From Cellulomonas sp. APG4 (GTDB lineage: Bacteria > Actinomycetota > Actinomycetes > Actinomycetales > Cellulomonadaceae): a DNA stretch of 64,000 bases. Numbering within the stretch: the stretch's first letter is position 1; each line of letters begins with the position of its first letter. This document shows, piece by piece, positions 1-7,747 of the stretch. The notes under the pieces were generated by a model. The model was not told the DNA's origin, searched no databases, and worked only from the letters and a program-made list of their open reading frames with translations. Position numbers and translations under genes: made by a program. The DNA lies in NCBI RefSeq assembly GCF_009996735.1, contig NZ_JAACYI010000001.1, forward strand, positions 8,522 through 72,521, read 5' to 3'.

Positions 1-360
1 CCCCGAACCGCCCGTGCTCGGCGTCTCGCCCTGGGTCCACCAGCGCGCCTCCCAGTGCCGGCCACCGTGCGAGACCTTCGCCCCGCCGTTGTAGACCGCC
101 CCGGCCGACCACGCGTCGTACGTGCACGCGCCCGGCTCACCCGTGCCCGGGTCCGTCGGGTCGGTCGGGTCCGTCGGGTCCGTGGCGCACGCACCCAGGT
201 CCTTCCACACCCCCGAACCGCCCGTGCTCGGCGTCTCGCCCTGGGTCCACCAGCGCGCCTCCCAGTGCCGGCCACCGTGCGAGACCTTCGCCCCGCCGTT
301 GTAGACCGCCCCGGCCGACCACGCGTCGTACGTGCACGCCCCCGGCTCACCCGTCCCCGG
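1..360. repeat. 210-bp-period direct repeat encoding CBM5 modules
   Basis: Bases 1-129 are identical to 211-339, and over 150 aligned bases only two differ (130/340 and 145/355). The unit covers the CBM5-type module and linker of the AA10 gene. The near-absence even of silent differences points to recent duplication or ongoing gene conversion. The array may continue beyond the left edge. A short GGGTCnGTC linker repeat lies at about 148-182. Confidence 0.95.
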
Positions 361-909
361 GTCGCCCGGGTCCGGGTCGGTGGGCGTGCTCGTGCCGCCG
401 ACGTTGACGTCGACGCAGCTGTAGAAGGCCATCTCGGTGTTGGAGACGTTCCAGCGCGCCAGGATCGTGTGCTCACCCGCCGGGAGGTCGGTGAGCGTGT
501 GCGAGACGGTCGACGGCGGCTGCTGGCCGCCCTGGTCGAAGGTGCGGTGGAGCACGCCGTCGACGAAGTACTCCCACGTGCTCGTGTTGTGAGCGGCCGT
601 GAGGTTCCAGCGCAGCGTGACCGAGCTGCCCACGCCGGTCACGGGCCACGCACGGCTGTCGTCGTCGAGCACCGCGAAGCGCTCGTTGCCGCCGCTGCAC
701 TCGAGCGAGCCCTTGGGCGCCTCGACGCTCTGGGGCTCGTACTGGATCTGGCCGCAGTCGAACGCCGTCGCGCCCGAGGCGCAGTGGTCCTGCCGGCTCG
801 GTGGGGACGTCACCCACCCGTGGGCCTCGGCGCTCGGCGCACCACCGACCGGGACGGCCAGCACCGCGACGAGGGCGGCGGTCAGCACCGCCGCACGGAA
901 TCGCTTCAT
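1..909 (-). CDS. AA10 lytic polysaccharide monooxygenase with tandem CBM5-type modules (3' end cut by window edge)
   Basis: Secreted copper enzyme expected to cleave crystalline chitin (or cellulose) oxidatively. Seen: ATG at 907-909 after a GGGGAAG ribosome site; a signal peptide with an A-rich end so that mature protein would begin at His30 (HGWVTSPPSRQDHC), and a second histidine near residue 107 in the AAHNTSTWEYF context, the two ligands of the AA10 histidine brace. The catalytic domain ends near residue 170 (FYSCVDVNVGG), followed by Thr/Pro/Asp/Gly linkers and CBM5/12-like modules (YDAWSAGAVYNGGAKVSHGG, HWEARWWTQGETPSTGGSG). One full module and most of a second are visible, and the frame is still open at base 1. 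Family known: AA10 (formerly CBM33). The neighbouring GlcNAc genes favour chitin as substrate; that is inference. Confidence 0.93.
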   Translation of the reverse strand, partial: MKRFRAAVLTAALVAVLAVPVGGAPSAEAHGWVTSPPSRQDHCASGATAFDCGQIQYEPQSVEAPKGSLECSGGNERFAVLDDDSRAWPVTGVGSSVTLRWNLTAAHNTSTWEYFVDGVLHRTFDQGGQQPPSTVSHTLTDLPAGEHTILARWNVSNTEMAFYSCVDVNVGGTSTPTDPDPGDPGTGEPGACTYDAWSAGAVYNGGAKVSHGGRHWEARWWTQGETPSTGGSGVWKDLGACATDPTDPTDPTDPGTGEPGACTYDAWSAGAVYNGGAKVSHGGRHWEARWWTQGETPSTGGSG

Positions 910-967
910 CGAGACTTCCCCCTCTGCTCCGCCGGGCGGCACGCCGACCGGGTGGACGTTGCGTCGC

Positions 968-995
968 ACGCTAGGGCGGACGAGGGCCGGTGTAA
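968..995 (-). promoter_or_regulatory. Candidate promoter of the AA10 gene
   Basis: On the minus strand a TTACAC box (990-995) is followed 16 bp later by TAGCGT (968-973). The same -10 hexamer recurs before many genes in this window. It would give a leader of about 50 nt before the ATG at 909. Inference from motif and spacing only. Confidence 0.45.
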
Positions 996-1070
996 CTCGT
1001 GGCTTTCACGTGCCGGGCGGCCGACGCCGCACGTCGCGCACGGCGGCGACCGGCACCTACGGGTTTTCCC

Positions 1071-3776
1071 TCAGGGGGCGGGCCGGGGCCCGCCGGTGAG
1101 CACGCGGAGCGCGAGCTCGGTGCGTGAGCGCACGCCCACCTTGCGGAAGATGCTCGTCAGGTGGACCTCGACCGTGCGCACCGAGAGCCCGAGCACGCGA
1201 GCCACGTCCCGGTTGGACCCACCCGCGGCGACCGTGCGTGCGACCTCGAGCTCCCGCTCGGTGAGCGGCGCGGCCCATCCCGGGCGCCCGCAGCCGCCGT
1301 CCCCACCGGGCGGCTCCCGCCGTGCACCGGCGTCCTGCCCTCCGCCCCGCCGCGCGGGCACGCCCAGCGGCGCCGGGGCACCGGGCCGCACGTCCTCGCC
1401 GCGTGCGGTGCGCGCTCCCGGCGGCACCGCCCTCGCGGCGTGTGCCATGCGTCTCACGGGTGTCGCCGTCGCCGCACGGCGGTCGGAGGTCGCCCTGCGT
1501 CGCTCGACGGCCACCGCACCGGCTCCGTGGACCTCCCCGATGCCCGGGAGCCACAGCTCGAGCGGGCACGGATCGGGGCGTGCGGCGACCGCCGGCACCG
1601 TGCGGTGCCCGAGGACGCCCGGGCCGCCGTCCCCGTGCTGGGGCACGTGCCCGAACGATGCGGCCCGCAGCCGCGCCGTCGCCGCCAGACCCGCACGGAT
1701 GCCTCGCGGCGGGCGCGCGGGCAGCAACCGTTCGAGCGCGGCGGCGAGCGCGTCGGGCCGCCCGTCCCGCAGCGTCGCGAGTCGACCCGCGACCAGCGCC
1801 GCGGCGCCCTCCCAGCACAGGGTCACGGGCGTGCGGCAGGCCGCGACGCGCACGGCGGTGAGCGCGGCGTCGAGCTCGTCGGCGCGCGCCTCGACCAGGG
1901 CCTCGGCGAGCTCGGTGCACGCCCGCGCGAGAGGGGGGAGGACGCCCGGGCCGGCGTGGTCGACGTCGGGCTCGAGGTCCGTCCAGGCCCCCTGGCCGGC
2001 CACGGGACCACGTGCGGCGCGCAACCGGGCGAGCACCGCGCGCGCCTCGTCCGTGCGGCGTGCCGCGCTGAGCGCGAGGGCCGCGACCGTCGCCGCCGCG
2101 GCGGCGAGCAGCGGGTCGTCGACGGGCACCGGGTCGAGCGTCGCGGCACGGTCGGGTCGACCGGACGCGAGCTCGACCACGGCGCGCGCGAGCTCGCCCG
2201 CGACGCCGTCGTCGGGCAGGTCGAGGCGGTGACCGCAGGGCGCGGACTCGTGCGCGCAGCGCTCGACGTGCAGCAGCACCGCGAGTGCGCGTCCGACGGC
2301 ACCACCGGGGGCCGCGGGGACGTCCTGCCCCGTGACCAGCCTCGTCGCGAGGCCGAGGTCGTCGAGCACGGCAGGACGCGGTTCGGTGTGCAGGCGTGCG
2401 GCCCGGCGCAGCGCGGACTCGGCGTCGGCCACGTGCCCGGCGTGCAGCGCGGCGCGGCCCGCGAGCGCGAGCGCCTCGGCGCGTGTCTGGGCCGAGGCGT
2501 GGCTCGCGGCCTCGAGCGCCACCCGCTGCGCCCAGACGGCCTCACCGCGCTCGAGCATGCGTCCCGCGACGGCGAGCAGCGGCGGGACGAGCTCGACGTC
2601 GCCCGCGAGCGCGCTCAGCGCGCGGTGCCACGTCGCGGCCGCCACGTCACCGCTCTCGGTGCGCTCCTGGGCCAGGGCACGGTGCACCTCGGTGCGCTCC
2701 TTGAGGCTCGCGCGGGCGTGCACCACGGCGCGCACCCGCGGGTCGCGCACGCGCACGCGGCCCGCCACGAGGTGCAGCAGCGGCGCGGCCGGGCTCTCGA
2801 GGAGGGCGGCCATGTCGGTCGCGCACGCCCGCAGCACGGTCTCGGCCGAGTGGCCCACGTCGACCGCCGCCGTCAGGAGCAGTCGCAGGTCGCCGTCGGT
2901 GAGCGCGGTGAGCAGCGGGTCGACCGCGCGTCGCACGCTCGGCGCCACGGGGAGCGGGTCCGGGAGCAGGGCGAGCCCACGCAGCTGGGCGGGCTCGAGC
3001 AGCGTGGCCGTCTCGAGCAGCGCCCCCGGGGCGCCGTCGAGCTGCTCGACGAGGTGGACGGCGACGTGCGGAGCGACCGGGTGGGTGGCGTACAGGTGCA
3101 GCAGCTCGACCCCCTCGAGGGGCGTGAGCGGGACGAGCGGTCGCTCGACGAGGCCCGGCACGGCGCTGCGCAGGCCTTCCTCCGCGCCGGTGGCGAGCAC
3201 CACGACGCGCCGCCCGCAGGTGAGCACCGCGTCGACGACAGCGTCGCGCACGGGTGGGGTGAGGGTGTCGACGTCGTCGACGGCGAGCACGACGACGCTT
3301 CCGGGTGGCCTGCTCGCGAGCAGCTCGAGCAGCCCGCGCCGCACTCCGGCCGGGGTCGAGCGCGCGTCCTCGGCGCGGCGGGTGGGTGGGGCCCCTCGGG
3401 GTCCCGGTACGTCACCTGCGTCGACGGCGACGACGGGTCGCCACGGGGCATGGGCGCCCGCTGCGCCCGACCACGCGCTCGGCGGGAGCCGGACGACGTC
3501 GGCCCCGGCGATCGCCGCGAGGTCGAGCACGTGCGCGAGGAGCCGGGTGCGACCCGATCCCGGACCACCGACCCACAGCACCCCGCCGGCGCCCGTGCGC
3601 ACCGCGTCGAGGGCCGCCGCGATGTCGTCGGCACGACCCACCAGGCCGGGCCCGCCGGGCTCCGGGCCGCGTGTGCGGACGTCGACCTCGTCGGGATGTG
3701 CCTGCGGTGCTCGCACGGGACCTCCGGTGCCGGGTTCGGGCGCCGTGGCCTCGTGCACCGCATGCGCCCCCTGCAT
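1071..3776 (-). CDS. Large LuxR-family (LAL-type) transcriptional regulator
   Basis: Probable transcription factor with an ATPase-like N-terminal half. Seen: P-loop-like GGPGSGRT at residues 70-77, where the usual Walker lysine is arginine; Walker B-like VVVLAVDDVD at 161-170; a long alpha-helical Ala/Leu-rich middle resembling TPR-like repeats; and a clear C-terminal LuxR helix-turn-helix at about 838-893 (LTERELEVA, GLSVRTVEVHL). Residues of about 700-835 are Arg/Gly/Pro-rich and look unlike a folded domain. It lies between the AA10 gene and nagB, all on one strand, so a role in chitin use is plausible but not shown. A 15-bp operator-like site lies 86 bp upstream. The ligand is unknown. Confidence 0.8.
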   Translation of the reverse strand: MQGAHAVHEATAPEPGTGGPVRAPQAHPDEVDVRTRGPEPGGPGLVGRADDIAAALDAVRTGAGGVLWVGGPGSGRTRLLAHVLDLAAIAGADVVRLPPSAWSGAAGAHAPWRPVVAVDAGDVPGPRGAPPTRRAEDARSTPAGVRRGLLELLASRPPGSVVVLAVDDVDTLTPPVRDAVVDAVLTCGRRVVVLATGAEEGLRSAVPGLVERPLVPLTPLEGVELLHLYATHPVAPHVAVHLVEQLDGAPGALLETATLLEPAQLRGLALLPDPLPVAPSVRRAVDPLLTALTDGDLRLLLTAAVDVGHSAETVLRACATDMAALLESPAAPLLHLVAGRVRVRDPRVRAVVHARASLKERTEVHRALAQERTESGDVAAATWHRALSALAGDVELVPPLLAVAGRMLERGEAVWAQRVALEAASHASAQTRAEALALAGRAALHAGHVADAESALRRAARLHTEPRPAVLDDLGLATRLVTGQDVPAAPGGAVGRALAVLLHVERCAHESAPCGHRLDLPDDGVAGELARAVVELASGRPDRAATLDPVPVDDPLLAAAAATVAALALSAARRTDEARAVLARLRAARGPVAGQGAWTDLEPDVDHAGPGVLPPLARACTELAEALVEARADELDAALTAVRVAACRTPVTLCWEGAAALVAGRLATLRDGRPDALAAALERLLPARPPRGIRAGLAATARLRAASFGHVPQHGDGGPGVLGHRTVPAVAARPDPCPLELWLPGIGEVHGAGAVAVERRRATSDRRAATATPVRRMAHAARAVPPGARTARGEDVRPGAPAPLGVPARRGGGQDAGARREPPGGDGGCGRPGWAAPLTERELEVARTVAAGGSNRDVARVLGLSVRTVEVHLTSIFRKVGVRSRTELALRVLTGGPRPAP

Positions 3777-3861
3777 GGCCCGAGCCCCCGTCGTCGTCGA
3801 CGGCGTCCCGTGAGGGGCCCGACCCGTGACCGCTGGATCCGTGACCGCCTGATGGACGTTC

Positions 3862-3876
3862 GTAAGGACTCTTTAC
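3862..3876. promoter_or_regulatory. Operator-like palindrome upstream of the LuxR gene
   Basis: GTAAGGACTCTTTAC is a near-palindrome in a short AT-richer island between the nagB stop and the LuxR start. It matches 13 of 15 bases of the reverse complement of the site at 9336-9350 in the nagA/binding-protein promoter region. The binding protein is not known. Confidence 0.5.
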
Positions 3877-3943
3877 TGATCCTGCCGCGCCTGCCCCGTC
3901 CGCGCAACCACCCTGCGCGCCCGCCGTTGCCGTCCGTGCGCGC

Positions 3944-4729
3944 TCAGATCCCCTGCCACGCGGGCTTGTCCGCCCACGTCTCGCGGTAGTAGCCCGCGAG
4001 CTGCAGCCGGCTCGCGGCCGCCTCGTCGACGAGCACCGTGACGTGGGGGTGGTGCTGCAGCACCGTCGCGGGCCACATCGCGCTCACGGGCCCCTCGACG
4101 AGCTGGTGCACGGCCTCGGCCTTCGCGCGCCCGCTCGCGAGGAGCACCAGGTGCCGAGCGCCCATGATCGTCGCGAGACCCTGGGTCAGCACGTGGCGGG
4201 GCACGTCGTCGCGCCTGCCCTCGAAGAACCGCGCGTTGTCCTCGCGGGTCTGTGCCGTGAGCGTCTTGATGCGGGTGCGCGACCCGAGCGACGAGCCCGG
4301 CTCGTTGAACGCGACGTGACCGTCGGTGCCGATGCCGAGGATCTGCAGGTCGACGCCCCCGGCGGCGGCGATCGCGTCCTCGTACCCCGCGCACGCGGAG
4401 GCGAGGTCCGCCGCGTTGCCGTCGGGCCCGCGCACCGCCCCGGGCGCGAAGTCGACGTGCGCGACCAGCTCGCGGTCGATCACCCGCCGGTAGCTCTCGG
4501 GGTGGTCCGGGGGCAGGCCCACGTACTCGTCGAGCAGGAACGCCCGGCTCCGCGCGAACGAGACCGCGCCCGCCCGGTGGCGACGCACGAGCTCGTCGTA
4601 CACGCGCAGCGGGCTCGAGCCCGTGGCGAGGCCCAGCACCGCGTCCGGCCGGCGCGTGAGCAGACGCTCGACGGCGTCGGCCGCGACACGTGCGAGCGCG
4701 TCGGGCGAAGGATCGATCACGACCTCCAT
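3944..4729 (-). CDS. nagB: Glucosamine-6-phosphate deaminase
   Basis: Converts glucosamine-6-phosphate to fructose-6-phosphate and ammonia, the last step of GlcNAc catabolism. The protein is 261 residues, normal for NagB. Seen: phosphate-binding GLATGSSP near residue 36, the LLDEYVGL motif with the catalytic acid, GIGTDGHVAFNEPG with the active-site histidine, and SLGSRTRIKTL. The ATG at 4727-4729 overlaps the stop of the kinase gene by one base, so translation is probably coupled. It is the last gene of the minus-strand operon that starts with the binding protein at 9109. Confidence 0.96.
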   Translation of the reverse strand: MEVVIDPSPDALARVAADAVERLLTRRPDAVLGLATGSSPLRVYDELVRRHRAGAVSFARSRAFLLDEYVGLPPDHPESYRRVIDRELVAHVDFAPGAVRGPDGNAADLASACAGYEDAIAAAGGVDLQILGIGTDGHVAFNEPGSSLGSRTRIKTLTAQTREDNARFFEGRRDDVPRHVLTQGLATIMGARHLVLLASGRAKAEAVHQLVEGPVSAMWPATVLQHHPHVTVLVDEAAASRLQLAGYYRETWADKPAWQGI

Positions 4730-5730
4730 CAGGCGGGCACCTCCGTCACGGTGGGCAGCACGACGGCGTCCTGCGCGAGGCGCGCGGCGCCGACCGCCGC
4801 GACGTGGCCCTCGCGCGGCGCGAGCAGCACACGCTCGTCGAGGCGCAGGCTGCGCAGGAACGGCGACCCGGCCTCGGCCTCGCGCAGCACGCCGACGACG
4901 GCGTCGAGCAGCGGGGTGCCCAGCGCGCTGACTCCCCCGCCGAGCACCACGGTCCGCACCCCGGTCGTCAGGACCAGCACGCGGACGCACATGGCCACCG
5001 CCTCGGCGTGCTCGTCGCGGATCCGCACGGCACCAGGGTCCCCCGCGGCCGCGGCCTCGTACAGCTCGACCGGGGCGGGACGCCCCCGGCCGCTCGGCCA
5101 GGCGGCCCCGATCGCCGAGCCGGACGCGTAGAGCTCGAGGCACCCGCGCTGCCCGCACGGGCACTGCCGCCCGCGGTCACCCCAGGGCACGTGCCCGATC
5201 TCGCCCGCGACGCCGAGGTGACCGCGCCGCAGCCGACCGTCCAGGATGAGCCCCGCGGCCACCCCCGTGCCGAGGGCCAGGTACGCGAGGTCGCCCTCGA
5301 TCCGCAGCACGTCGGCGGCCCCGAGCGCCGCGACGTTGACGTCGTTCTCGACGCGCACGACGTCGACCCCGAGCCGCTGCTCGAGCAGGCTCGCGAGCGG
5401 CACGGGGGCCTCGCCGAGCCCCAGGTTGACGGCGTGCGAGACCACGCCGCTCGCGCCGTCGACCATCCCGGGCACTCCCACGCCCACGCACGACAGCCCG
5501 GTCGGCGTGAGCCCGACCCCGGCGCACAGCCGTTCGACAGCCTCGACCACCGAGGTCACGACCCCGTCCACGCCGCGCCGGGTGAGCGTGCGGACGGCGG
5601 CACGCACCCGACCGTCCTCGTCGAGCAACGCGGCGTCGACCTTGGTCCCTCCCACGTCGACGCCCGCCGACCACGTCGCGCTCTCGACAGCCTGTGCGGT
5701 GGCCTGCGCGAGCGGCCGCACGCCGCTCAT
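4729..5730 (-). CDS. ROK-family sugar kinase, probably N-acetylglucosamine kinase
   Basis: ATP-dependent hexose kinase of 333 residues with no DNA-binding N-terminus, so an enzyme and not a ROK repressor. Seen: ATP-binding GVDVGGTKVDAALLDEDG, the ENDVNVAALG motif, EIGHVPWG, and the ROK zinc motif CPCGQRGCLELYASG. It sits between nagB and the sugar permeases, with a 1-bp overlap to nagB and a 4-bp overlap to the permease, which makes imported GlcNAc the likely substrate. Glucokinase activity cannot be excluded from sequence. Confidence 0.88.
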   Translation of the reverse strand: MSGVRPLAQATAQAVESATWSAGVDVGGTKVDAALLDEDGRVRAAVRTLTRRGVDGVVTSVVEAVERLCAGVGLTPTGLSCVGVGVPGMVDGASGVVSHAVNLGLGEAPVPLASLLEQRLGVDVVRVENDVNVAALGAADVLRIEGDLAYLALGTGVAAGLILDGRLRRGHLGVAGEIGHVPWGDRGRQCPCGQRGCLELYASGSAIGAAWPSGRGRPAPVELYEAAAAGDPGAVRIRDEHAEAVAMCVRVLVLTTGVRTVVLGGGVSALGTPLLDAVVGVLREAEAGSPFLRSLRLDERVLLAPREGHVAAVGAARLAQDAVVLPTVTEVPA

Positions 5731-6671
5731 CCCTTCACCGCGCCGGCGACGAGCCCCGCCGTCATGCGGTGCTGGACGAACAGGAAGAACACGATCACGG
5801 GGACGGCCACGAGCGTGGCCCCCGCCATGACGACGCCCCAGTCGGTCGCGCGGTTCGTCTCGACCAGGCCCTGGAGCCACAGCGGGAGCGTGCGCTGCGC
5901 CGGGTCGGTCATGACCACGAGCGCGAGCGTGTACTCGTTCCACGCCTGGAGGAACCCGTACACACCCGACGCGACCAGCCCGGGGGCGAGCAGCGGGAAC
6001 GTGATCCGGAAGAACGCGCCCACACGCGAGAGGCCGTCGACCATCGCGGCCTCCTCGAGCTCGATCGGCACACCCGCGACGAACCCGCGCAGCATCCAGA
6101 TCGTGAAGGGCAGGATCGCCGCGACGTAGACGATCGTCAGACCGAGCACCACGTTCACCAGGCCCCAGCCGTCGAGCATCTGGTACTGGGAGATGAAGAG
6201 CCCCTCGGCCGGGATCATCTGCACCACGAGCACCGCGACGATGAAGCTCTTGCGGCCCCGGAACCGGAAGCGCGAGACGGCCACCGCGGCGACGAACGCG
6301 AAGACGATCGCCACGAGCAGGGTCAGGCCCGTCACCGCGAGCGAGACGCGGAAGGAGGCGTAGAAGCCGGGATCGGCGAGCACGCGCCGGAAGTTCGACA
6401 GCGTGCCGTCGACCGGGAAGAACGTGGGCGTCGGGGTGCGCAGCCGGTTGGTCGGCAGGAACGCGCTCGCGACCATCCAGTAGATCGGGAACGCCCACGC
6501 GACGGCGACGACCACCGCGAGCGCACCGAGCAGACGCGACCGCCAGCGGGCGCCGTCGGGCCGCCTGCGACCGCGACCCCCGGCCGGTTCGGCGCCCGCG
6601 GGCACCACCCCGCCACCGGGCAGCTGACCCTCCGACCGCCCCGGGGCGGTCGCCGTGCCCGCGGCGCTCAC
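5727..6671 (-). CDS. ABC sugar permease, MalG type (Das-like)
   Basis: Inner-membrane subunit of a CUT1 carbohydrate importer. 314 residues with a charged cytosolic N-terminus, about six membrane helices and the permease EAA loop (ELEEAAMVDGLSRVGAFFRITFPLLAP) that contacts the ATPase. It ends with the family-typical GLVAGAVKG tail. It overlaps both neighbours by 4 bp. No ATPase gene is nearby; in actinobacteria such importers usually share a distant MsiK-type ATPase. Context with GlcNAc enzymes suggests chitobiose or GlcNAc as substrate. Confidence 0.92.
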   Translation of the reverse strand: MSAAGTATAPGRSEGQLPGGGVVPAGAEPAGGRGRRRPDGARWRSRLLGALAVVVAVAWAFPIYWMVASAFLPTNRLRTPTPTFFPVDGTLSNFRRVLADPGFYASFRVSLAVTGLTLLVAIVFAFVAAVAVSRFRFRGRKSFIVAVLVVQMIPAEGLFISQYQMLDGWGLVNVVLGLTIVYVAAILPFTIWMLRGFVAGVPIELEEAAMVDGLSRVGAFFRITFPLLAPGLVASGVYGFLQAWNEYTLALVVMTDPAQRTLPLWLQGLVETNRATDWGVVMAGATLVAVPVIVFFLFVQHRMTAGLVAGAVKG

Positions 6672-7627
6672 AGCTCCTCCGCCCTGAGCATGCGACGGAT
6701 GTAGAACGCCGTGACCACGAGGGTCAGGACGAGCATGATCGTGGCCATGGCACCGGCCATCGAGAACTCCTCGGCGAGCGAGTAGATGTAGGTCCCCAGC
6801 AGGTGGGTGTCACGCGTGGGGGCGCCCGCGCGCTGGAGCACGTAGATCTGTGTGAACACGCGCAGGTCCCAGATCACCTGGAGCAGGATCACCACGAACA
6901 GCACGGGCTTGATCATCGGCACCGTGATCCGCCAGAAGCGCTGCCACGCCCCCGCACCGTCGAGCTGGGCGGCCTCCATGGTCTCGGCGGGCACCTGGAG
7001 CAGGCCCGCGTAGACGGTGAAGACCACGAAGGGCACGCTCATCCAGACCACGATCACCGTCGCGACCAGGTAGAACGACGTCGGCTCGATGAGCCACGAG
7101 TGGTAGCGCATGCCCTCCATGCCGAGCGGCTCGGCGAGCAGCCAGTTGATGACGCCGTACTGCGAGTCGAACAACCACTGCCACACGGTGAGCGTCGCGA
7201 GCACGGGCGTGCCCCACGCCAGGAGCATGCCCACCTGCAGCGTGATGCGCGCGGCCCGGCCCACGCGCGCCATGAGCACCGCGAGCGACATGCCGATCGC
7301 GACCGTGAGCCCGGCGTTGACCGCGCAGAAGAGCAGCGAGCGCCCGATCACGCCCCACACGTACGGGTCGGTGAGCAGTGCGACGTAGTTGTCCAGGCCC
7401 ACCCACTCGGCCGGGCGCCCGAACTGCTGGGCGAGCCCGTACTCCTGGAACGAGAGGACGAACTGCCGCACGAGCGGGTAGCCGAGGCCCAGCGCGATCG
7501 CGCCGACGGCGGGGACGAGCAGCAGGTAGGCGGCCCAGCGCGACCACGGTCGCCGGCGGGGGCGCCGGGCGGGGGCCGCGGGACCCGGGACGGCGGGTGT
7601 GCGCACCGGGGTGCGGGAGACGGACAT
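6668..7627 (-). CDS. ABC sugar permease, MalF type (Das-like)
   Basis: Partner permease of the preceding MalG-type subunit. 319 residues, six predicted membrane spans, with the EAA loop ETMEAAQLDGAGAWQRFWRITVP. A proline- and arginine-rich N-terminal stretch precedes the first helix. It is separated from the upstream binding-protein gene by 120 bp that contain a strong hairpin at 7708-7738, and it overlaps the next permease by 4 bp. Confidence 0.92.
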   Translation of the reverse strand: MSVSRTPVRTPAVPGPAAPARRPRRRPWSRWAAYLLLVPAVGAIALGLGYPLVRQFVLSFQEYGLAQQFGRPAEWVGLDNYVALLTDPYVWGVIGRSLLFCAVNAGLTVAIGMSLAVLMARVGRAARITLQVGMLLAWGTPVLATLTVWQWLFDSQYGVINWLLAEPLGMEGMRYHSWLIEPTSFYLVATVIVVWMSVPFVVFTVYAGLLQVPAETMEAAQLDGAGAWQRFWRITVPMIKPVLFVVILLQVIWDLRVFTQIYVLQRAGAPTRDTHLLGTYIYSLAEEFSMAGAMATIMLVLTLVVTAFYIRRMLRAEEL

Positions 7628-7707
7628 CGGGGCTCCGGTCGATCAGGGGACGACGGCGCGGCAGGGCGTGCAGGCGTGGCGTGCCGGCGTGGCGCCCGGC
7701 CCGGTCC

Positions 7708-7738
7708 GCACGGGGCGCGGCAGTGCCGCGCCCCGTGC
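7708..7738 (-). terminator. Intercistronic hairpin after the sugar-binding-protein gene
   Basis: Arms GCACGGGGCGCGGCA (7708-7722) and TGCCGCGCCCCGTGC (7724-7738) are perfectly complementary, starting about 10 bp after the binding-protein stop. No U-tract follows. The position suggests partial termination or mRNA stabilisation that keeps binding protein in excess over permeases. Confidence 0.7.
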
Positions 7739-7747
7739 GTCCGTGCG

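Noticed and set aside
1057-1078. Imperfect inverted repeat CCTACGGG-TTTT-CCCTCAGG at the end of the LuxR gene as a terminator
   Set aside because: It overlaps the stop codon, pairs at only 6 of 8 positions, and has no U-tract after it; too weak to annotate.
1161-3989. Long plus-strand open frame opposite the LuxR gene (and many similar long antisense frames elsewhere)
   Set aside because: High GC keeps antisense frames open. The translations are Arg/Ala/Gly-rich without domains, and the minus strand carries recognisable motifs.
4729-5730. ROK transcriptional repressor
   Set aside because: There is no N-terminal helix-turn-helix; the protein begins almost directly with the ATP-binding motif and has the length of a kinase.
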